64,000 nucleotides of DNA from Agromyces sp. ISL-38 (GCF_018613935.1 NZ_JAGGPF010000013.1:102654-166653); one strand, 5' to 3'; counted from the stretch's first letter, positions 25,349-34,434 are shown. Made by a program: numbers and translations. Notes: generated by a model not told the origin, from the letters alone.

Positions 25349-26908
25349 CCGGTCGGGCTCGTCGACCACGTCGGGCTCGTCGACGCCGTCGGACGCGAGG
25401 ATCTCGCTCTCGACGGCCCCGCCGTAGCCCTCGGCCTGGGGATCGCCGTGGAGGCCGCCCGACACCGCGTACTCCTCCTCGGGCGAGAGGATGAGGCGAT
25501 GCCGTCCCCAGACCGCGAAGATCGCAAGCATCACGACGTACACGACGAGGATCGCGATGATGGCGGGGAGGAAGGCCGGATTGATGAGGGTGCCCACGAA
25601 GATGAGCGCGGCGATCACTCCCGCGACCACGGCACCCGGCACGCCCCACGGACTGAGGAACGGGCGCTTCGCGTTCGGGAACTTTCGCCGCAGGATGACG
25701 AAGGCGATCATCTGCATGAGGTACGCGAGCACCGCACCCCATACCGCGATATTCAGCACGATCGCGCCGGCAACTCCCGTCGACCCGCCGGCGGCGTCGA
25801 CGACGACGAGTGCCACGAAGCCGATGATGCCGCCCGCGACGAGTGCGACCCACGGCGTCTGCCGCGTGCCGGTGAGCGAGAGGAATTTCGGGTAGTAGCC
25901 GGCACGCGAGAGCGAGTACATGTTCCGTCCGTAGGCGAACATGATGCCCTGCAGCGACGCGAGCAGCCCGATGAGGGCGAAGAGCGCCAAGACGGCCGCC
26001 GCGCCGTCGCCGACGATCGCACGGAACCCGTCGAGCAGCGGCTCCCCGGCGACGCCGGTCACCTCGGCGCCGACGACGCCCGTGTTGAGGAACAGCACGA
26101 GCAGTCCCGTCACGATGAGCGTGCCGCGGGCCCACAGTCCGGCGCGCGGGATGTCGCGGACCGGGTCGTGCGACTCCTCGGCGGCGAGCGGCAGTTCCTC
26201 GATGCCGAGGAAGAACCACATCGCGAACGGCAGGGCGAAGAGGATCGGGAACACGCCGTGCGGCAGGAAGGCCGTCTGGCCCGCGTCGGGGGCGATGTCG
26301 AAGAGCTTGTCCCACGAGAACAGGCCTGACGTGGCCGCCATGACCGAGAACACGAGGAGGATCCCGATCGAGATGATCGACACGACGATCGCGAACTTGA
26401 ACGAGATGTTCGCGCCCGCGGTGTTGAGCCCGATGAAGAGCAGGTAGAGAATGACCCACCACACCCACGCGGGCATCGAGAACCCGAGCAGCTCGGAGGT
26501 GATGCTGTCGGCGTAGGCCGCGGAGAAGTAGACGATGACGGCCGTCGTGGCCACGTACTCGATCGTCTCGGCGAGACCCGTCACGAATCCGCCCCATGGC
26601 CCCAACGCGGCACGCGAGAAGGAGTAGGCACCCCCGGTGTGCGGCATCGCCGACGCCATCTCCCCGATCGAGAAGATGAGCCCGTAATACATGACGACGA
26701 GGATCGCGAAGGCGATCAGCATGCCGCCGAAGCCCGCGAAGTCGATGCCGAAGTTCCAGCCGGAGAAGTCGCCCGAGATGACCGCGGCGACGGCGAGGCC
26801 CCAGAGGCCCCAAACTCCGGCACTGCGGGTGAGCCTGCGTTTGTCGAAGTATCCGGCCTCGGCGGTCGTGTACTTCACTCCAGAGACGTTCAAGGTGTCC
26901 TTGGCCAT
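25343..26908 (-). CDS. APC-superfamily permease, ethanolamine-permease type
   Basis: A 521-residue amino acid/polyamine/organocation transporter with about twelve transmembrane helices. The N-terminal region (FDKRRLTRSAGVWGLWGLAV, ISGDFSGWNFG) and the EELPLAAEE loop resemble ethanolamine permeases. The C-terminal 55 residues are acidic and cytoplasmic. It diverges from the gamma-glutamyl ligase gene; each promoter side carries one copy of a GGTCG...GACC box. On its own strand TATAGT (26972-26977) is a good -10. Import of ethanolamine or another small amine is inferred from family and neighbours. Confidence 0.85.
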   Translation of the reverse strand: MAKDTLNVSGVKYTTAEAGYFDKRRLTRSAGVWGLWGLAVAAVISGDFSGWNFGIDFAGFGGMLIAFAILVVMYYGLIFSIGEMASAMPHTGGAYSFSRAALGPWGGFVTGLAETIEYVATTAVIVYFSAAYADSITSELLGFSMPAWVWWVILYLLFIGLNTAGANISFKFAIVVSIISIGILLVFSVMAATSGLFSWDKLFDIAPDAGQTAFLPHGVFPILFALPFAMWFFLGIEELPLAAEESHDPVRDIPRAGLWARGTLIVTGLLVLFLNTGVVGAEVTGVAGEPLLDGFRAIVGDGAAAVLALFALIGLLASLQGIMFAYGRNMYSLSRAGYYPKFLSLTGTRQTPWVALVAGGIIGFVALVVVDAAGGSTGVAGAIVLNIAVWGAVLAYLMQMIAFVILRRKFPNAKRPFLSPWGVPGAVVAGVIAALIFVGTLINPAFLPAIIAILVVYVVMLAIFAVWGRHRLILSPEEEYAVSGGLHGDPQAEGYGGAVESEILASDGVDEPDVVDEPDRV

Positions 26909-26988
26909 GACAGCTCCCTCGTGCTCATCGCGCAGCCGTGGGGGCGGCGCGGGTGCGATGCGTTGGGCCCGACTATAGGGCGCGCAAT

Positions 26989-27005
26989 GGTCGCTCGTAC
27001 AGACC
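26989..27005. promoter_or_regulatory. GntR-type operator copy 1 (permease side)
   Basis: GGTCGCTCGTACAGACC, a 17-bp box with GGTC/GACC arms, preceded by AAT and followed by TTT exactly as in copy 2 at 27086. It lies just upstream of the permease -10. The likely binder is the GntR protein encoded at 31416. Confidence 0.55.
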
Positions 27006-27085
27006 TTTTTCGCGTCGTGTCCCCCGATGCGCGCGTGAGGTGCGCGAGCGTGCGTCTATCCAGCCCGGGCGCGCTGTGATGTAAT

Positions 27086-27102
27086 GGTCGGCGTTACCGA
27101 CC
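27086..27102. promoter_or_regulatory. GntR-type operator copy 2 (ligase side)
   Basis: GGTCGGCGTTACCGACC, with perfect GGTCGG/CCGACC arms and a 5-nt centre, 27 bp upstream of the ligase ATG. It has the same length and flanks (AAT before, TTT after) as copy 1. Confidence 0.6.
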
Positions 27103-27129
27103 TTTCGACCACGTTCTGAGGAGTTGCGG

Positions 27130-28497
27130 ATGACGGCACCGACCGGGTACCTCTCGCTCGACCAATTGCGCAGCGCCATCGCCGAAGGCGAGGTCGACAC
27201 CGTCATCGTGGCCTTCACCGACATGCAGGGCCGCCTCATCGGCAAGCGAGTGTCGGCCCGGCTCTTCCTCGAGGACGCGGCGGCGCACGGCGTAGAGGCC
27301 TGCAACTACCTCCTCGCCGTCGACGTCGAGATGAACACCGTCGACGGCTACGCGATGTCGAGCTGGGAGCGCGGGTACGGCGACATGGCGCTCATCCCCG
27401 ACTTCACGACGCTCCGCGCGGCACCGTGGCTCGAGGCGACGGCCCTCGTCACGGCCGACCTGCAATGGCTCGACGGCACGCCGGTCGAACCCTCACCGCG
27501 GCGCATCCTGCAGCGCCAGCTCGAGCGGCTCGCCGAACGAGGGCTCACCGCCTTCGTCGGCACCGAGCTCGAGTTCATCGTCTTCGACGACTCGTTCCGC
27601 GACGCGTGGCGCAAGGGCTACCAGGGCCTCACGCCGGCGAGCGACTACAACATCGACTACGCGCTGCTCGCCTCAACGCGCATGGAGCCGCTGCTGCGCG
27701 ACATCCGCAACTCCATGGACGGCGCCGGCATGTACTGCGAGGGCGTGAAGGGCGAGTGCAACTTCGGCCAGCAGGAGATCGCCTTCCGCTACACCGACGC
27801 GCTCGGCACGTGCGACAACCACTCGATCTACAAGAACGGCGCGAAGGAGATCGCCGACAAGCACGGCAAGTCGCTGACCTTCATGGCGAAGTTCAACGAG
27901 CGGGAGGGCAACAGCTGCCACATCCACATCTCCCTGCGCGGCGAGAACGGCGAGGCGGTCTTCAGCGACCCGGATGCCCCGCACGGCATGTCGAAGCTCT
28001 TCACCCACTTCCTCGCCGGCCAGCTCGCGGCGATGCGCGAACTCACGCTCTTCTCGGCGCCGAACATCAACTCCTACAAGCGCTTCGTCGCGGGCAGCTT
28101 CGCGCCGACCGCGATCGCCTGGGGGCTCGACAACCGCACGTGCGCGCTCCGCGTCGTGGGGCACGGCCTCGGCATGCGCGTCGAGAACCGGGTTCCCGGC
28201 GGCGACGTCAACCAGTACCTTGCAGTTGCGGCACTCATCGCCGCGGGCCTGCACGGCATCGACGAGGAGCTCGAGCTCGGCGAGCTCTTCGCGGGCAACG
28301 CCTACGAGAGCGACATCGCACGTGTTCCGGCCACCCTCCGGGAGTCGGCGGAGCTGTTCGCCGGCTCCGCGATCGCGAAGGAGGCCTTCGGCGACGAGGT
28401 CGTCGAGCACTACCTCAACAACGCGCGCATCGAGCTCGCCGCCTACGACGCGGCCGTCACGGACTGGGAGCGGGTGCGTGGCTTCGAACGGCTCTGA
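27130..28497 (+). CDS. glutamine synthetase-like gamma-glutamyl amine ligase
   Basis: A 455-residue GS-fold ligase. The N-terminal beta-grasp (FTDMQGRLIGKRV) is followed by the ATP/metal catalytic domain: GTELEFIVF, NSCHIHISL, SAPNINSYKRFV, the arginine motif NRTCALRV and RVPGGDVNQYLA. It groups by eye with PuuA/GlnA3/GlnA4 enzymes, which ligate glutamate to polyamines or ethanolamine, rather than with housekeeping GS. Next to an ethanolamine-type permease, gamma-glutamylethanolamide synthesis is the most economical reading. Putrescine or another amine remains possible. The ATG at 27130 follows GAGGAG. Confidence 0.87.
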   Translation: MTAPTGYLSLDQLRSAIAEGEVDTVIVAFTDMQGRLIGKRVSARLFLEDAAAHGVEACNYLLAVDVEMNTVDGYAMSSWERGYGDMALIPDFTTLRAAPWLEATALVTADLQWLDGTPVEPSPRRILQRQLERLAERGLTAFVGTELEFIVFDDSFRDAWRKGYQGLTPASDYNIDYALLASTRMEPLLRDIRNSMDGAGMYCEGVKGECNFGQQEIAFRYTDALGTCDNHSIYKNGAKEIADKHGKSLTFMAKFNEREGNSCHIHISLRGENGEAVFSDPDAPHGMSKLFTHFLAGQLAAMRELTLFSAPNINSYKRFVAGSFAPTAIAWGLDNRTCALRVVGHGLGMRVENRVPGGDVNQYLAVAALIAAGLHGIDEELELGELFAGNAYESDIARVPATLRESAELFAGSAIAKEAFGDEVVEHYLNNARIELAAYDAAVTDWERVRGFERL

Positions 28498-29251
28498 GCC
28501 CGCCGCGCCGCTCATCGGCGTGACCACCTACCTCGAGCAATCGCAGACGGGCGTCTGGGACGTGCGCGCCTCGTTCCTGCCGAAGGTCTACATCGACGCC
28601 GTCACCGATGCCGGCGGCGTCGCCGTGCTGCTGCCGCCCCAGCCGGTCTCCCCCGACATCGCGCGCGGCGTGCTCGGCGCACTCGACGGCCTCATCGTCT
28701 CGGGCGGCGCCGACGTCGACCCGGCGCGCTACGGGCAGTCGCCGCACGAGCGGACCGGTGCCCCGCGCACCGATCGCGACGACTGGGAGGACGCGCTGAT
28801 CACCGCCGCCGTCGAGCTCGAACTGCCGTTCCTCGGCATCTGCCGTGGCGTGCAGTTGCTGAACGTCGCACTCGGCGGCACGCTCGTGCAGCACCTGCCC
28901 GATGTCATCGGCACCGAGGCGTACCAGCCCGCGCCAGCGGTGTTCGGCGAGCAGCAGGTCTCGATCGAGCCGGGTTCCCGGCTCGGCGCACTGCTCGGCC
29001 AGGGCGACGCGCCGCTGCCCGTGCACGTCTACCACCACCAGGCCCTCGACGAGGTCGCGCCGGGCCTCACCGTCACCGGGCGAACCGCCGACGGCGTCGT
29101 CGAGGCCGTCGAGCTCGACTCGGTGCCGTTCGGAGTGGGCGTGCAGTGGCATCCCGAGGAGAACGCCGCCGACCGACGGCTCTTCGCGGGCCTCGTCGAC
29201 GCCGCGCGCATCCACCGAGAGACCCGAACACACCCGAGGAGCCAGTCGTGA
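28478..29251 (+). CDS. class I glutamine amidotransferase-like hydrolase, PuuD type
   Basis: A 257-residue C26-type gamma-glutamyl hydrolase like PuuD, which cleaves gamma-glutamyl-GABA in putrescine breakdown. The nucleophile Cys is in GICRGVQLLN (near residue 123), and the His and Glu are in QWHPEE. It begins with GTG at 28478, 20 bp inside the ligase gene, and its stop overlaps the dehydrogenase start by GTGA. In this operon it would remove the gamma-glutamyl group at the end of the route and return glutamate. Confidence 0.87.
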   Translation: MASNGSEPAAPLIGVTTYLEQSQTGVWDVRASFLPKVYIDAVTDAGGVAVLLPPQPVSPDIARGVLGALDGLIVSGGADVDPARYGQSPHERTGAPRTDRDDWEDALITAAVELELPFLGICRGVQLLNVALGGTLVQHLPDVIGTEAYQPAPAVFGEQQVSIEPGSRLGALLGQGDAPLPVHVYHHQALDEVAPGLTVTGRTADGVVEAVELDSVPFGVGVQWHPEENAADRRLFAGLVDAARIHRETRTHPRSQS

Positions 29252-30618
29252 GCCACACGATCGTGAACCCAGCCGACGAGACCGTCGTCACCACGGTCGC
29301 CTCCGCGACGATCGACGAGACGGATGCCGCGATCGCCCGCGCCGCGCGGGCACAGCGCGACTGGGCGCTCGTCGCCCCGGCCGATCGTGCGCGACTGCTC
29401 CGCCGCTTCGCCGACGCGGTCGATGGCGCCGTCGAGGAGCTCGCGCGCATCGAGGTGCGCAACTCCGGCCATCCCATCGGCCAGGCCCGGTGGGAGGCCG
29501 GGCACGTGCGCGACGTGCTCGAGTACTACTCGGCCGCGCCCGAACGCCTCTTCGGCCGGCAGATCCCCGTCGCGGGCGGCCTCGACGTCACGTTCCAGGA
29601 GCCGCTCGGCGTCGTGGGCGTGATCACGCCATGGAACTTCCCGATGACGATCGCCGCGTGGGGCTTCGCTCCCGCGCTCGCGGCGGGCAACGCCGTCGTG
29701 CTGAAGCCCGCGGAGTGGACCCCGCTCTCGAGCCTGCGGCTCGCCGAGCTCGGGCTCGAGGCGGGCCTGCCCGACGGCCTCTTCCAGGTCGTCGCGGGCA
29801 AGGGATCGGTGGTCGGCGAGCGCCTCGTCACGAACGAGACGGTGCGCAAGATCGTGTTCACCGGCTCGACCGAGGTCGGCAAGCACATCATGGCCGGTTG
29901 CGCCGCCCAGGTGAAGCGCGTCACCCTCGAGCTCGGCGGCAAGAGCGCGAACATCGTCTTCGCCGACGCCGACCTCGAACGCGCGGCGGCCACGGCGCCC
30001 TACGGCGTCTTCGAGAACGCCGGGCAGGACTGCTGCGCCCGCAGTCGCATCCTCGTCGAGCGCAGCGTCTACGAGCACTTCATGGAGCTCCTCGAACCCG
30101 CCGTCGCGGGCGTCGCCGTCGGCGATCCCGCCGACGAGCGCACCGAGATGGGGCCCCTTGTCGCCGGCGCGCATCTCGACAAGGTGCGCTCGTTCGTGCC
30201 CGACGACGCCGACGTCGCATTCCGCGGCAGCGCGCCCTCGGGGCCCGGCTACTGGTTCCCGCCGACGGTGCTCACCCCCGCTCGCGACTCGCGCGCGGCT
30301 CGCGAGGAGATCTTCGGACCGGTCGTCTCGGTGTTCCCGTTCGACGACGAGGCCGACGCCGTGCGCTTCGCGAACGCGGGCGACTACGGCCTCTCGGGCT
30401 CGATCTGGACGCGGGACCTCAGCCGCGGCATCCGCGTGGCCCGAGGCGTGGAGTCGGGGAACCTCTCGGTGAACTCGCACTCGTCGGTGCGCTACTCGAC
30501 GCCGTTCGGCGGCTTCAAGCAATCCGGACTCGGCCGTGAGCTCGGCCCCGACGCCCCGCTCGCCTTCACCGAGACCAAGAACGTCTTCATCGCCGTCGAC
30601 CCGCTAGGAGCACCATGA
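29248..30618 (+). CDS. aldehyde dehydrogenase (gamma-glutamyl-aldehyde type)
   Basis: A 456-residue NAD(P)-dependent ALDH. Motifs are GVITPWNFPM (Rossmann entry), FTGSTEVGK, the general base Glu in ELGGKSAN and the catalytic Cys in NAGQDCCARSR, then the C-terminal GGFKQSGLGRELG. In a gamma-glutamylation pathway it would oxidise the gamma-glutamyl aldehyde to the acid. GTGA overlap with the amidase upstream and ATGA overlap with the SDR downstream show tight coupling. Confidence 0.92.
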   Translation: MSHTIVNPADETVVTTVASATIDETDAAIARAARAQRDWALVAPADRARLLRRFADAVDGAVEELARIEVRNSGHPIGQARWEAGHVRDVLEYYSAAPERLFGRQIPVAGGLDVTFQEPLGVVGVITPWNFPMTIAAWGFAPALAAGNAVVLKPAEWTPLSSLRLAELGLEAGLPDGLFQVVAGKGSVVGERLVTNETVRKIVFTGSTEVGKHIMAGCAAQVKRVTLELGGKSANIVFADADLERAAATAPYGVFENAGQDCCARSRILVERSVYEHFMELLEPAVAGVAVGDPADERTEMGPLVAGAHLDKVRSFVPDDADVAFRGSAPSGPGYWFPPTVLTPARDSRAAREEIFGPVVSVFPFDDEADAVRFANAGDYGLSGSIWTRDLSRGIRVARGVESGNLSVNSHSSVRYSTPFGGFKQSGLGRELGPDAPLAFTETKNVFIAVDPLGAP

Positions 30619-31406
30619 CCGCCATCCCCCGCATCGACCTCACCCAGCGGCTCGCCGGCCGCGTCGCCGTCATCACCGGCGGCGCGTCGGGCATCGGCCT
30701 CGCGACCGCGAAGCGGCTCGCCGCCGAGGGCGCCAAGGTCGTCATCGGCGACATGGATGCCACGGCAGGCTCCGCCGCGGCCGAGTTCGTGGGCGGACTC
30801 TTCGTGCAGGTCGACGTGACCGATGAAGCGCAGGTGAACACGCTCTTCGACCGCGCCGCCGAGACGTACGGCTCGGTCGACATCGCGTTCAACAATGCCG
30901 GAATCTCGCCGCCGGACGACGACTCGATCGAGACGACCGAGCTGCCGGCCTGGCAGAAGGTGCAGGACGTGAACCTGAAGTCGGTCTACCTCTGCTCGCG
31001 CGCCGCCCTGCGGCACATGGTCGCGCAGGGCCGCGGATCGATCATCAACACGGCATCGTTCGTGGCGGTGCTCGGCTCCGCGACCTCGCAGATCTCGTAC
31101 ACGGCGTCGAAGGGCGGCGTGCTCGCGATGAGCCGCGAGCTCGGCGTGCAGTTCGCGCGGCAGGGCATTCGCGTGAACGCGCTGTGCCCCGGCCCCGTGA
31201 ACACGCCGCTGCTGCAGGAGCTCTTCGCAAGCGATCCCGAACGCGCCCAGCGACGGCTCGTGCACGTGCCCGTCGGCCGCTTCGCCGAGCCCGAGGAGCT
31301 CGCGGCGGCGGTCGCGTTCCTCGCGAGCGACGACGCCTCGTTCATCACCGGCTCCACCTTCCTCGTCGACGGCGGCATCAGCTCGGCCTACGTCACTCCG
31401 CTCTAG
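30615..31406 (+). CDS. short-chain dehydrogenase/reductase
   Basis: A 263-residue classical SDR: TGGASGIG near residue 23, FNNAG, a Ser in NTASFVAV, and the YTASKGG active-site motif. It is in the same coupled operon as the ligase, amidase and ALDH. If the substrate is ethanolamine, this enzyme could oxidise the alcohol group of gamma-glutamylethanolamide to the aldehyde that the ALDH then uses; a putrescine route would instead need an amine oxidase, which is absent. That assignment is inference. The ATG overlaps the ALDH stop. Confidence 0.9.
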   Translation: MTAIPRIDLTQRLAGRVAVITGGASGIGLATAKRLAAEGAKVVIGDMDATAGSAAAEFVGGLFVQVDVTDEAQVNTLFDRAAETYGSVDIAFNNAGISPPDDDSIETTELPAWQKVQDVNLKSVYLCSRAALRHMVAQGRGSIINTASFVAVLGSATSQISYTASKGGVLAMSRELGVQFARQGIRVNALCPGPVNTPLLQELFASDPERAQRRLVHVPVGRFAEPEELAAAVAFLASDDASFITGSTFLVDGGISSAYVTPL

Positions 31407-31415
31407 GCTCGAGTC

Positions 31416-32234
31416 ATGGCGAATCGGGAGCGGGGCGACGACGCGGGCGGCGGTCCGGCCCCGAGCGCACCTGAGCCCACGAAGCCGACGGCGCCGCCCG
31501 AAGTCGCCGGCGACGTGCTGCGGCCCGGGCTCCTGCTCACCCCGGCCCGCCCCGCGAACGCCTTCGAAGAGACCGTGCAGCGACTGCTCCAGTCGATCCG
31601 GCTCGGACTCATCGGCCCGGGCGAGCAGCTGCCACCCGAACGCGAGCTCGCGGGAATGCTCGAGGTGAGCCGCGACACGCTTCGCGAGGCGATCGGCTCG
31701 CTCGGCGAAGCGGGCTGGATCGTGTCCCGTCGCGGTCGCTACGGCGGCACCTTCGTCTCCGACGAGCTCCCCGCCACGTCGCCGGCAGCACCGGGTGACG
31801 GCGCAGATGCAGCGACCCGCGCGATCCGGCTCGAGGACACCCTCGCGCTGCGCGCCGTGATCGAGGTCGGCGCCGCTCGTCGCGCGGCCGAGAGCGAGTT
31901 GGCGGCCATCGACCGCGAGCGGCTCTGGCAGGCCTACGAGGAGTGCCGGGTCGCGACATCCGCCCAGTACCGCATGGCCGACTCGCGACTGCACCTGCTC
32001 ATCGCCGAGGTGCTCGGCGCGCCGAGCGTCATCCCGCTCGTCGCCGACGTGCGCATGCGGATCAACGAACTGCTCGACGGTATTCCGCTCCTCACGCCGA
32101 ACATCGTGCACTCCGACGAGCAGCACCGCGCGATCGTCGGCGCGATCCTCCGGGGCAGTCCCGACGAGGCGGCGAGCGCGATGGCCGAGCACCTCGAGGG
32201 CACCGAGGCGTTGCTCCGCGGCTTCTTCGCGTGA
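31416..32234 (+). CDS. GntR/FadR-family regulator of the amine operon
   Basis: A 272-residue regulator with a Pro-rich N-terminal extension of about 45 residues, a GntR winged helix (LPPERELAGMLEVSRDTLREAI, with wing GRYGGTFV) and a C-terminal FCD-type domain with His residues in DSRLHLLIAEVLG and DEQHRAIV. It is the last gene of the amine operon, nine bases after the SDR stop. It probably represses the operon and the divergent permease through the paired boxes at 26989 and 27086. Confidence 0.9.
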   Translation: MANRERGDDAGGGPAPSAPEPTKPTAPPEVAGDVLRPGLLLTPARPANAFEETVQRLLQSIRLGLIGPGEQLPPERELAGMLEVSRDTLREAIGSLGEAGWIVSRRGRYGGTFVSDELPATSPAAPGDGADAATRAIRLEDTLALRAVIEVGAARRAAESELAAIDRERLWQAYEECRVATSAQYRMADSRLHLLIAEVLGAPSVIPLVADVRMRINELLDGIPLLTPNIVHSDEQHRAIVGAILRGSPDEAASAMAEHLEGTEALLRGFFA

Positions 32235-32263
32235 GCGGATGCCGCGCACGCGGCCGGGCACGA

Positions 32264-32302
32264 GAACGGGCCGCGCCCCCAAGCCGGGAGCGCGGCCCGT
32301 TC
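32264..32302. terminator. bidirectional terminator hairpin
   Basis: GAACGGGCCGCGC / GCGCGGCCCGTTC, a perfect 13-bp stem with a 13-nt loop, between the convergent GntR gene (stop 32234) and the DUF4190 gene (stop 32315). It is among the strongest stems in the window. Confidence 0.85.
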
Positions 32303-32314
32303 GGGCGGTGCCGA

Positions 32315-32635
32315 TCAGCCGATGAAGGCGAACGGCAGCATCGCGAGGCCGAAGACGAGTGCGCCAAGGCTCACGAGCACGGCGCCGCCGAGCATGACGG
32401 CGTTCAGCACGATGCCCCAGATGGCCATGGTGCGCGACGCGGGCTCACGCTTCAGCGCCAGGATGCCGAGCACGAGACCGATGGCGGGCACGACGAAGGT
32501 ATAGCTCGCGACGATCGAGACGAGGCCGAGCACGAGGCTCGAGATGCTGAACCCACGCGTCTCCGCCGCAGGGGCGGCATAGGGGTTCTGCTCGGCGAAC
32601 GGCGCCTGCTGGTCGGTGGGGGTGACGGTGGTCAT
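32315..32635 (-). CDS. DUF4190-type small membrane protein
   Basis: A 106-residue protein with a Pro/Gln-rich cytoplasmic N-terminus (about 30 residues) and two to three hydrophobic segments. The pattern SISSLVLGLVSIV...GLVLGILALKR is typical of DUF4190 proteins, common in actinobacteria and of unknown function. It is monocistronic, with ATG at 32635 preceded by GGAGAG on the coding strand. Confidence 0.85.
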   Translation of the reverse strand: MTTVTPTDQQAPFAEQNPYAAPAAETRGFSISSLVLGLVSIVASYTFVVPAIGLVLGILALKREPASRTMAIWGIVLNAVMLGGAVLVSLGALVFGLAMLPFAFIG

Positions 32636-32747
32636 GTCGATCTCTCCTGTTCGTGGGGTGTGATTCCACGCTACGGATGCCGCGAGCGGGTCGACATGGG
32701 GCTATCCCCCCGATCGCGGGGGCGGCGCGCCCGCTCCGGTTGTGGAT

Positions 32748-32783
32748 GGCGGATGCCGCGGGCCCCCACCCGCGACATCCGCC
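32748..32783 (-). terminator. terminator hairpin of the Pit unit
   Basis: GGCGGATG and CGCGGG pair with CCCGCG and CATCCGCC across a 6-nt loop, interrupted by one C/A mismatch. It lies 110 bp downstream of the last gene of the leftward Pit unit. A smaller C5/G5 stem lies at 32707-32722. The rest of the 257-bp gap 32636-32892 shows nothing else. Confidence 0.65.
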
Positions 32784-32892
32784 GTCGTGTGCGCGCCCGC
32801 CGAGGCGAGCGCGCCGTCTCATACCGTGAGCAGCGCCTGGAAGAAGCCGCTCAGGAAGCCAGCGCGCGCCCGCAGCCCGACCTGCGGATCGC

Positions 32893-33231
32893 TCATGCGA
32901 GGCCGTGGAGCGCGGGCACGATGAGGTAGATGCCCACGAGCACGGCGATGCCGCTCACCCCGAAGCAGGCCCACGCGCCGACGAGGGCAGCACGCTTCTG
33001 GGACTCGGTGAGCGGGCTCTTCCTCGCAGCCTTCGCTGCCCGCTTCTCGGCCGCGCGGGCCTCGGCCGGCGTGATGACCGAGATGGCATCGGTGAACTCC
33101 GCAGGAGTCACGATGGGCGTGCGACCCGAGACGGTGAGCAGGCGGATGCCGAACGAGAAGGTGCTCACGACGATGCCGGCGCCGAGGAGCGCCGAGAAGA
33201 GCACGATGAGGAACGCGAGCCAGTCGATCAC
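32893..33231 (-). CDS. small two-helix membrane protein, phosphate transporter neighbour
   Basis: A 112-residue protein with a transmembrane helix at each end (about residues 5-30 and 85-108) and a basic Ala/Lys/Arg-rich middle. No family is recognised. The ATG overlaps the Pit stop by ATGA, so it is translated together with the transporter and may be an accessory or regulator of phosphate uptake (inference from coupling only). Confidence 0.8.
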   Translation of the reverse strand: MIDWLAFLIVLFSALLGAGIVVSTFSFGIRLLTVSGRTPIVTPAEFTDAISVITPAEARAAEKRAAKAARKSPLTESQKRAALVGAWACFGVSGIAVLVGIYLIVPALHGLA

Positions 33232-34406
33232 GTGGACACCTTCTTCTTCGGCTTGGGATTGCGCTTGATCTTCACGGCGCGACCCGAGTCGGCGACCTCG
33301 CTGACCACGTTGCGGTGCGAGATCTCATTGCGGCGCGACCAGAGGAAGATGGCCGCGATGACCGCGACGCCGATGACGGCATCGATGAGGATGCCGACCA
33401 TGCCGAGCTGGGCGATGAGGGCCGCGAGCGCCCCGACGCCGCCGGCCGCCGGCAATGTCATGAGCCACCCGATGCCGATGCGCCCGGCGGTGCGCCAGCG
33501 CACCTTCGAGCCACGCCGGCCGAGACCGGAGCCGATGACCGAGCCCGACGCGACTTGCGTCGTCGAGAGCGCGAAGCCCAGGTGGCTCGAGGCGAGGATC
33601 GTCGCGGCCGTCGACGTTTCGGCCGCGAATCCCTGGGCGGGCTTCACGTCGGTGAGCCCCGTGCCGAGGGTCTTGATGATGCGCCATCCGCCCATGTACG
33701 TTCCGAGCGCGATCGCGACGGCGCACGTCACGACGACCCAGCCCTCGGGGCCCGTGCCCACCTCTTGCATGCCCACGGCGATGAGGGTGAGCGTGATCAC
33801 GCCCATCGTCTTCTGCGCGTCGTTCGTGCCGTGGGCGAGTGCCACGAGGGAGCTCGAGAAGATCTGCGCGTAGCGGAAGCCGTCGCGACCGTCGGGCTTG
33901 CCGTCGTAGCGCCGCGTGATCGCGTATGCCAGCTTCGTCGCGGCGAAGGCGATGAGGCCGGCCGTGAGCGGGGCGAGCACCGCGGGGAGGATGATCTTCG
34001 AGAGCACGACGCCGAAGTCGATCGCTCCGATGCCCGCTCCCACGAGGGCGGCGCCGATGAGCCCGCCGAAGAGGGCATGGCTCGATGACGACGGCAGGCC
34101 GAGGAGCCACGTGACCATGTTCCACACGATCGCGCCGATGAGCCCTGCGAAGATGAGCTCGGGAGTGATGAGCACTCCCCCGTCGCCCTCGCGGATGATG
34201 CCGCCCGAGACGGTCTTCGCCACCTCGGTCGAGAGGAACGCACCGACGAGGTTGAGGATCGCGGCGAGCCCGACCGCCACCTTCGGACGCAGCGCCCCCG
34301 TCGCGATGGGCGTGGCCATCGCGTTCGCCGTGTCGTGGAAGCCGTTCGTGAAGTCGAAGAAGAGTGCCAGCGCGATGACCAGCACGACGATGAGGGTGAG
34401 ATCCAC
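33228..34406 (-). CDS. pit: Pit-family low-affinity inorganic phosphate transporter
   Basis: A 392-residue PiT permease with about ten transmembrane helices. Both family repeats are visible: FDFTNGFHDTANAMAT at the N-terminus and ALAHGTNDAQKTMGV in the second half. It imports metal-phosphate with protons. It is followed in a coupled manner by a small membrane protein and preceded by 11-bp direct repeats resembling a PHO box (34435-34452). The final 30 residues are basic. The ATG at 34406 gives the usual N-terminus. Confidence 0.94.
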   Translation of the reverse strand: MDLTLIVVLVIALALFFDFTNGFHDTANAMATPIATGALRPKVAVGLAAILNLVGAFLSTEVAKTVSGGIIREGDGGVLITPELIFAGLIGAIVWNMVTWLLGLPSSSSHALFGGLIGAALVGAGIGAIDFGVVLSKIILPAVLAPLTAGLIAFAATKLAYAITRRYDGKPDGRDGFRYAQIFSSSLVALAHGTNDAQKTMGVITLTLIAVGMQEVGTGPEGWVVVTCAVAIALGTYMGGWRIIKTLGTGLTDVKPAQGFAAETSTAATILASSHLGFALSTTQVASGSVIGSGLGRRGSKVRWRTAGRIGIGWLMTLPAAGGVGALAALIAQLGMVGILIDAVIGVAVIAAIFLWSRRNEISHRNVVSEVADSGRAVKIKRNPKPKKKVST

Positions 34407-34434
34407 CGGCGACTTTCTCTGGATTCGGTGAGTA

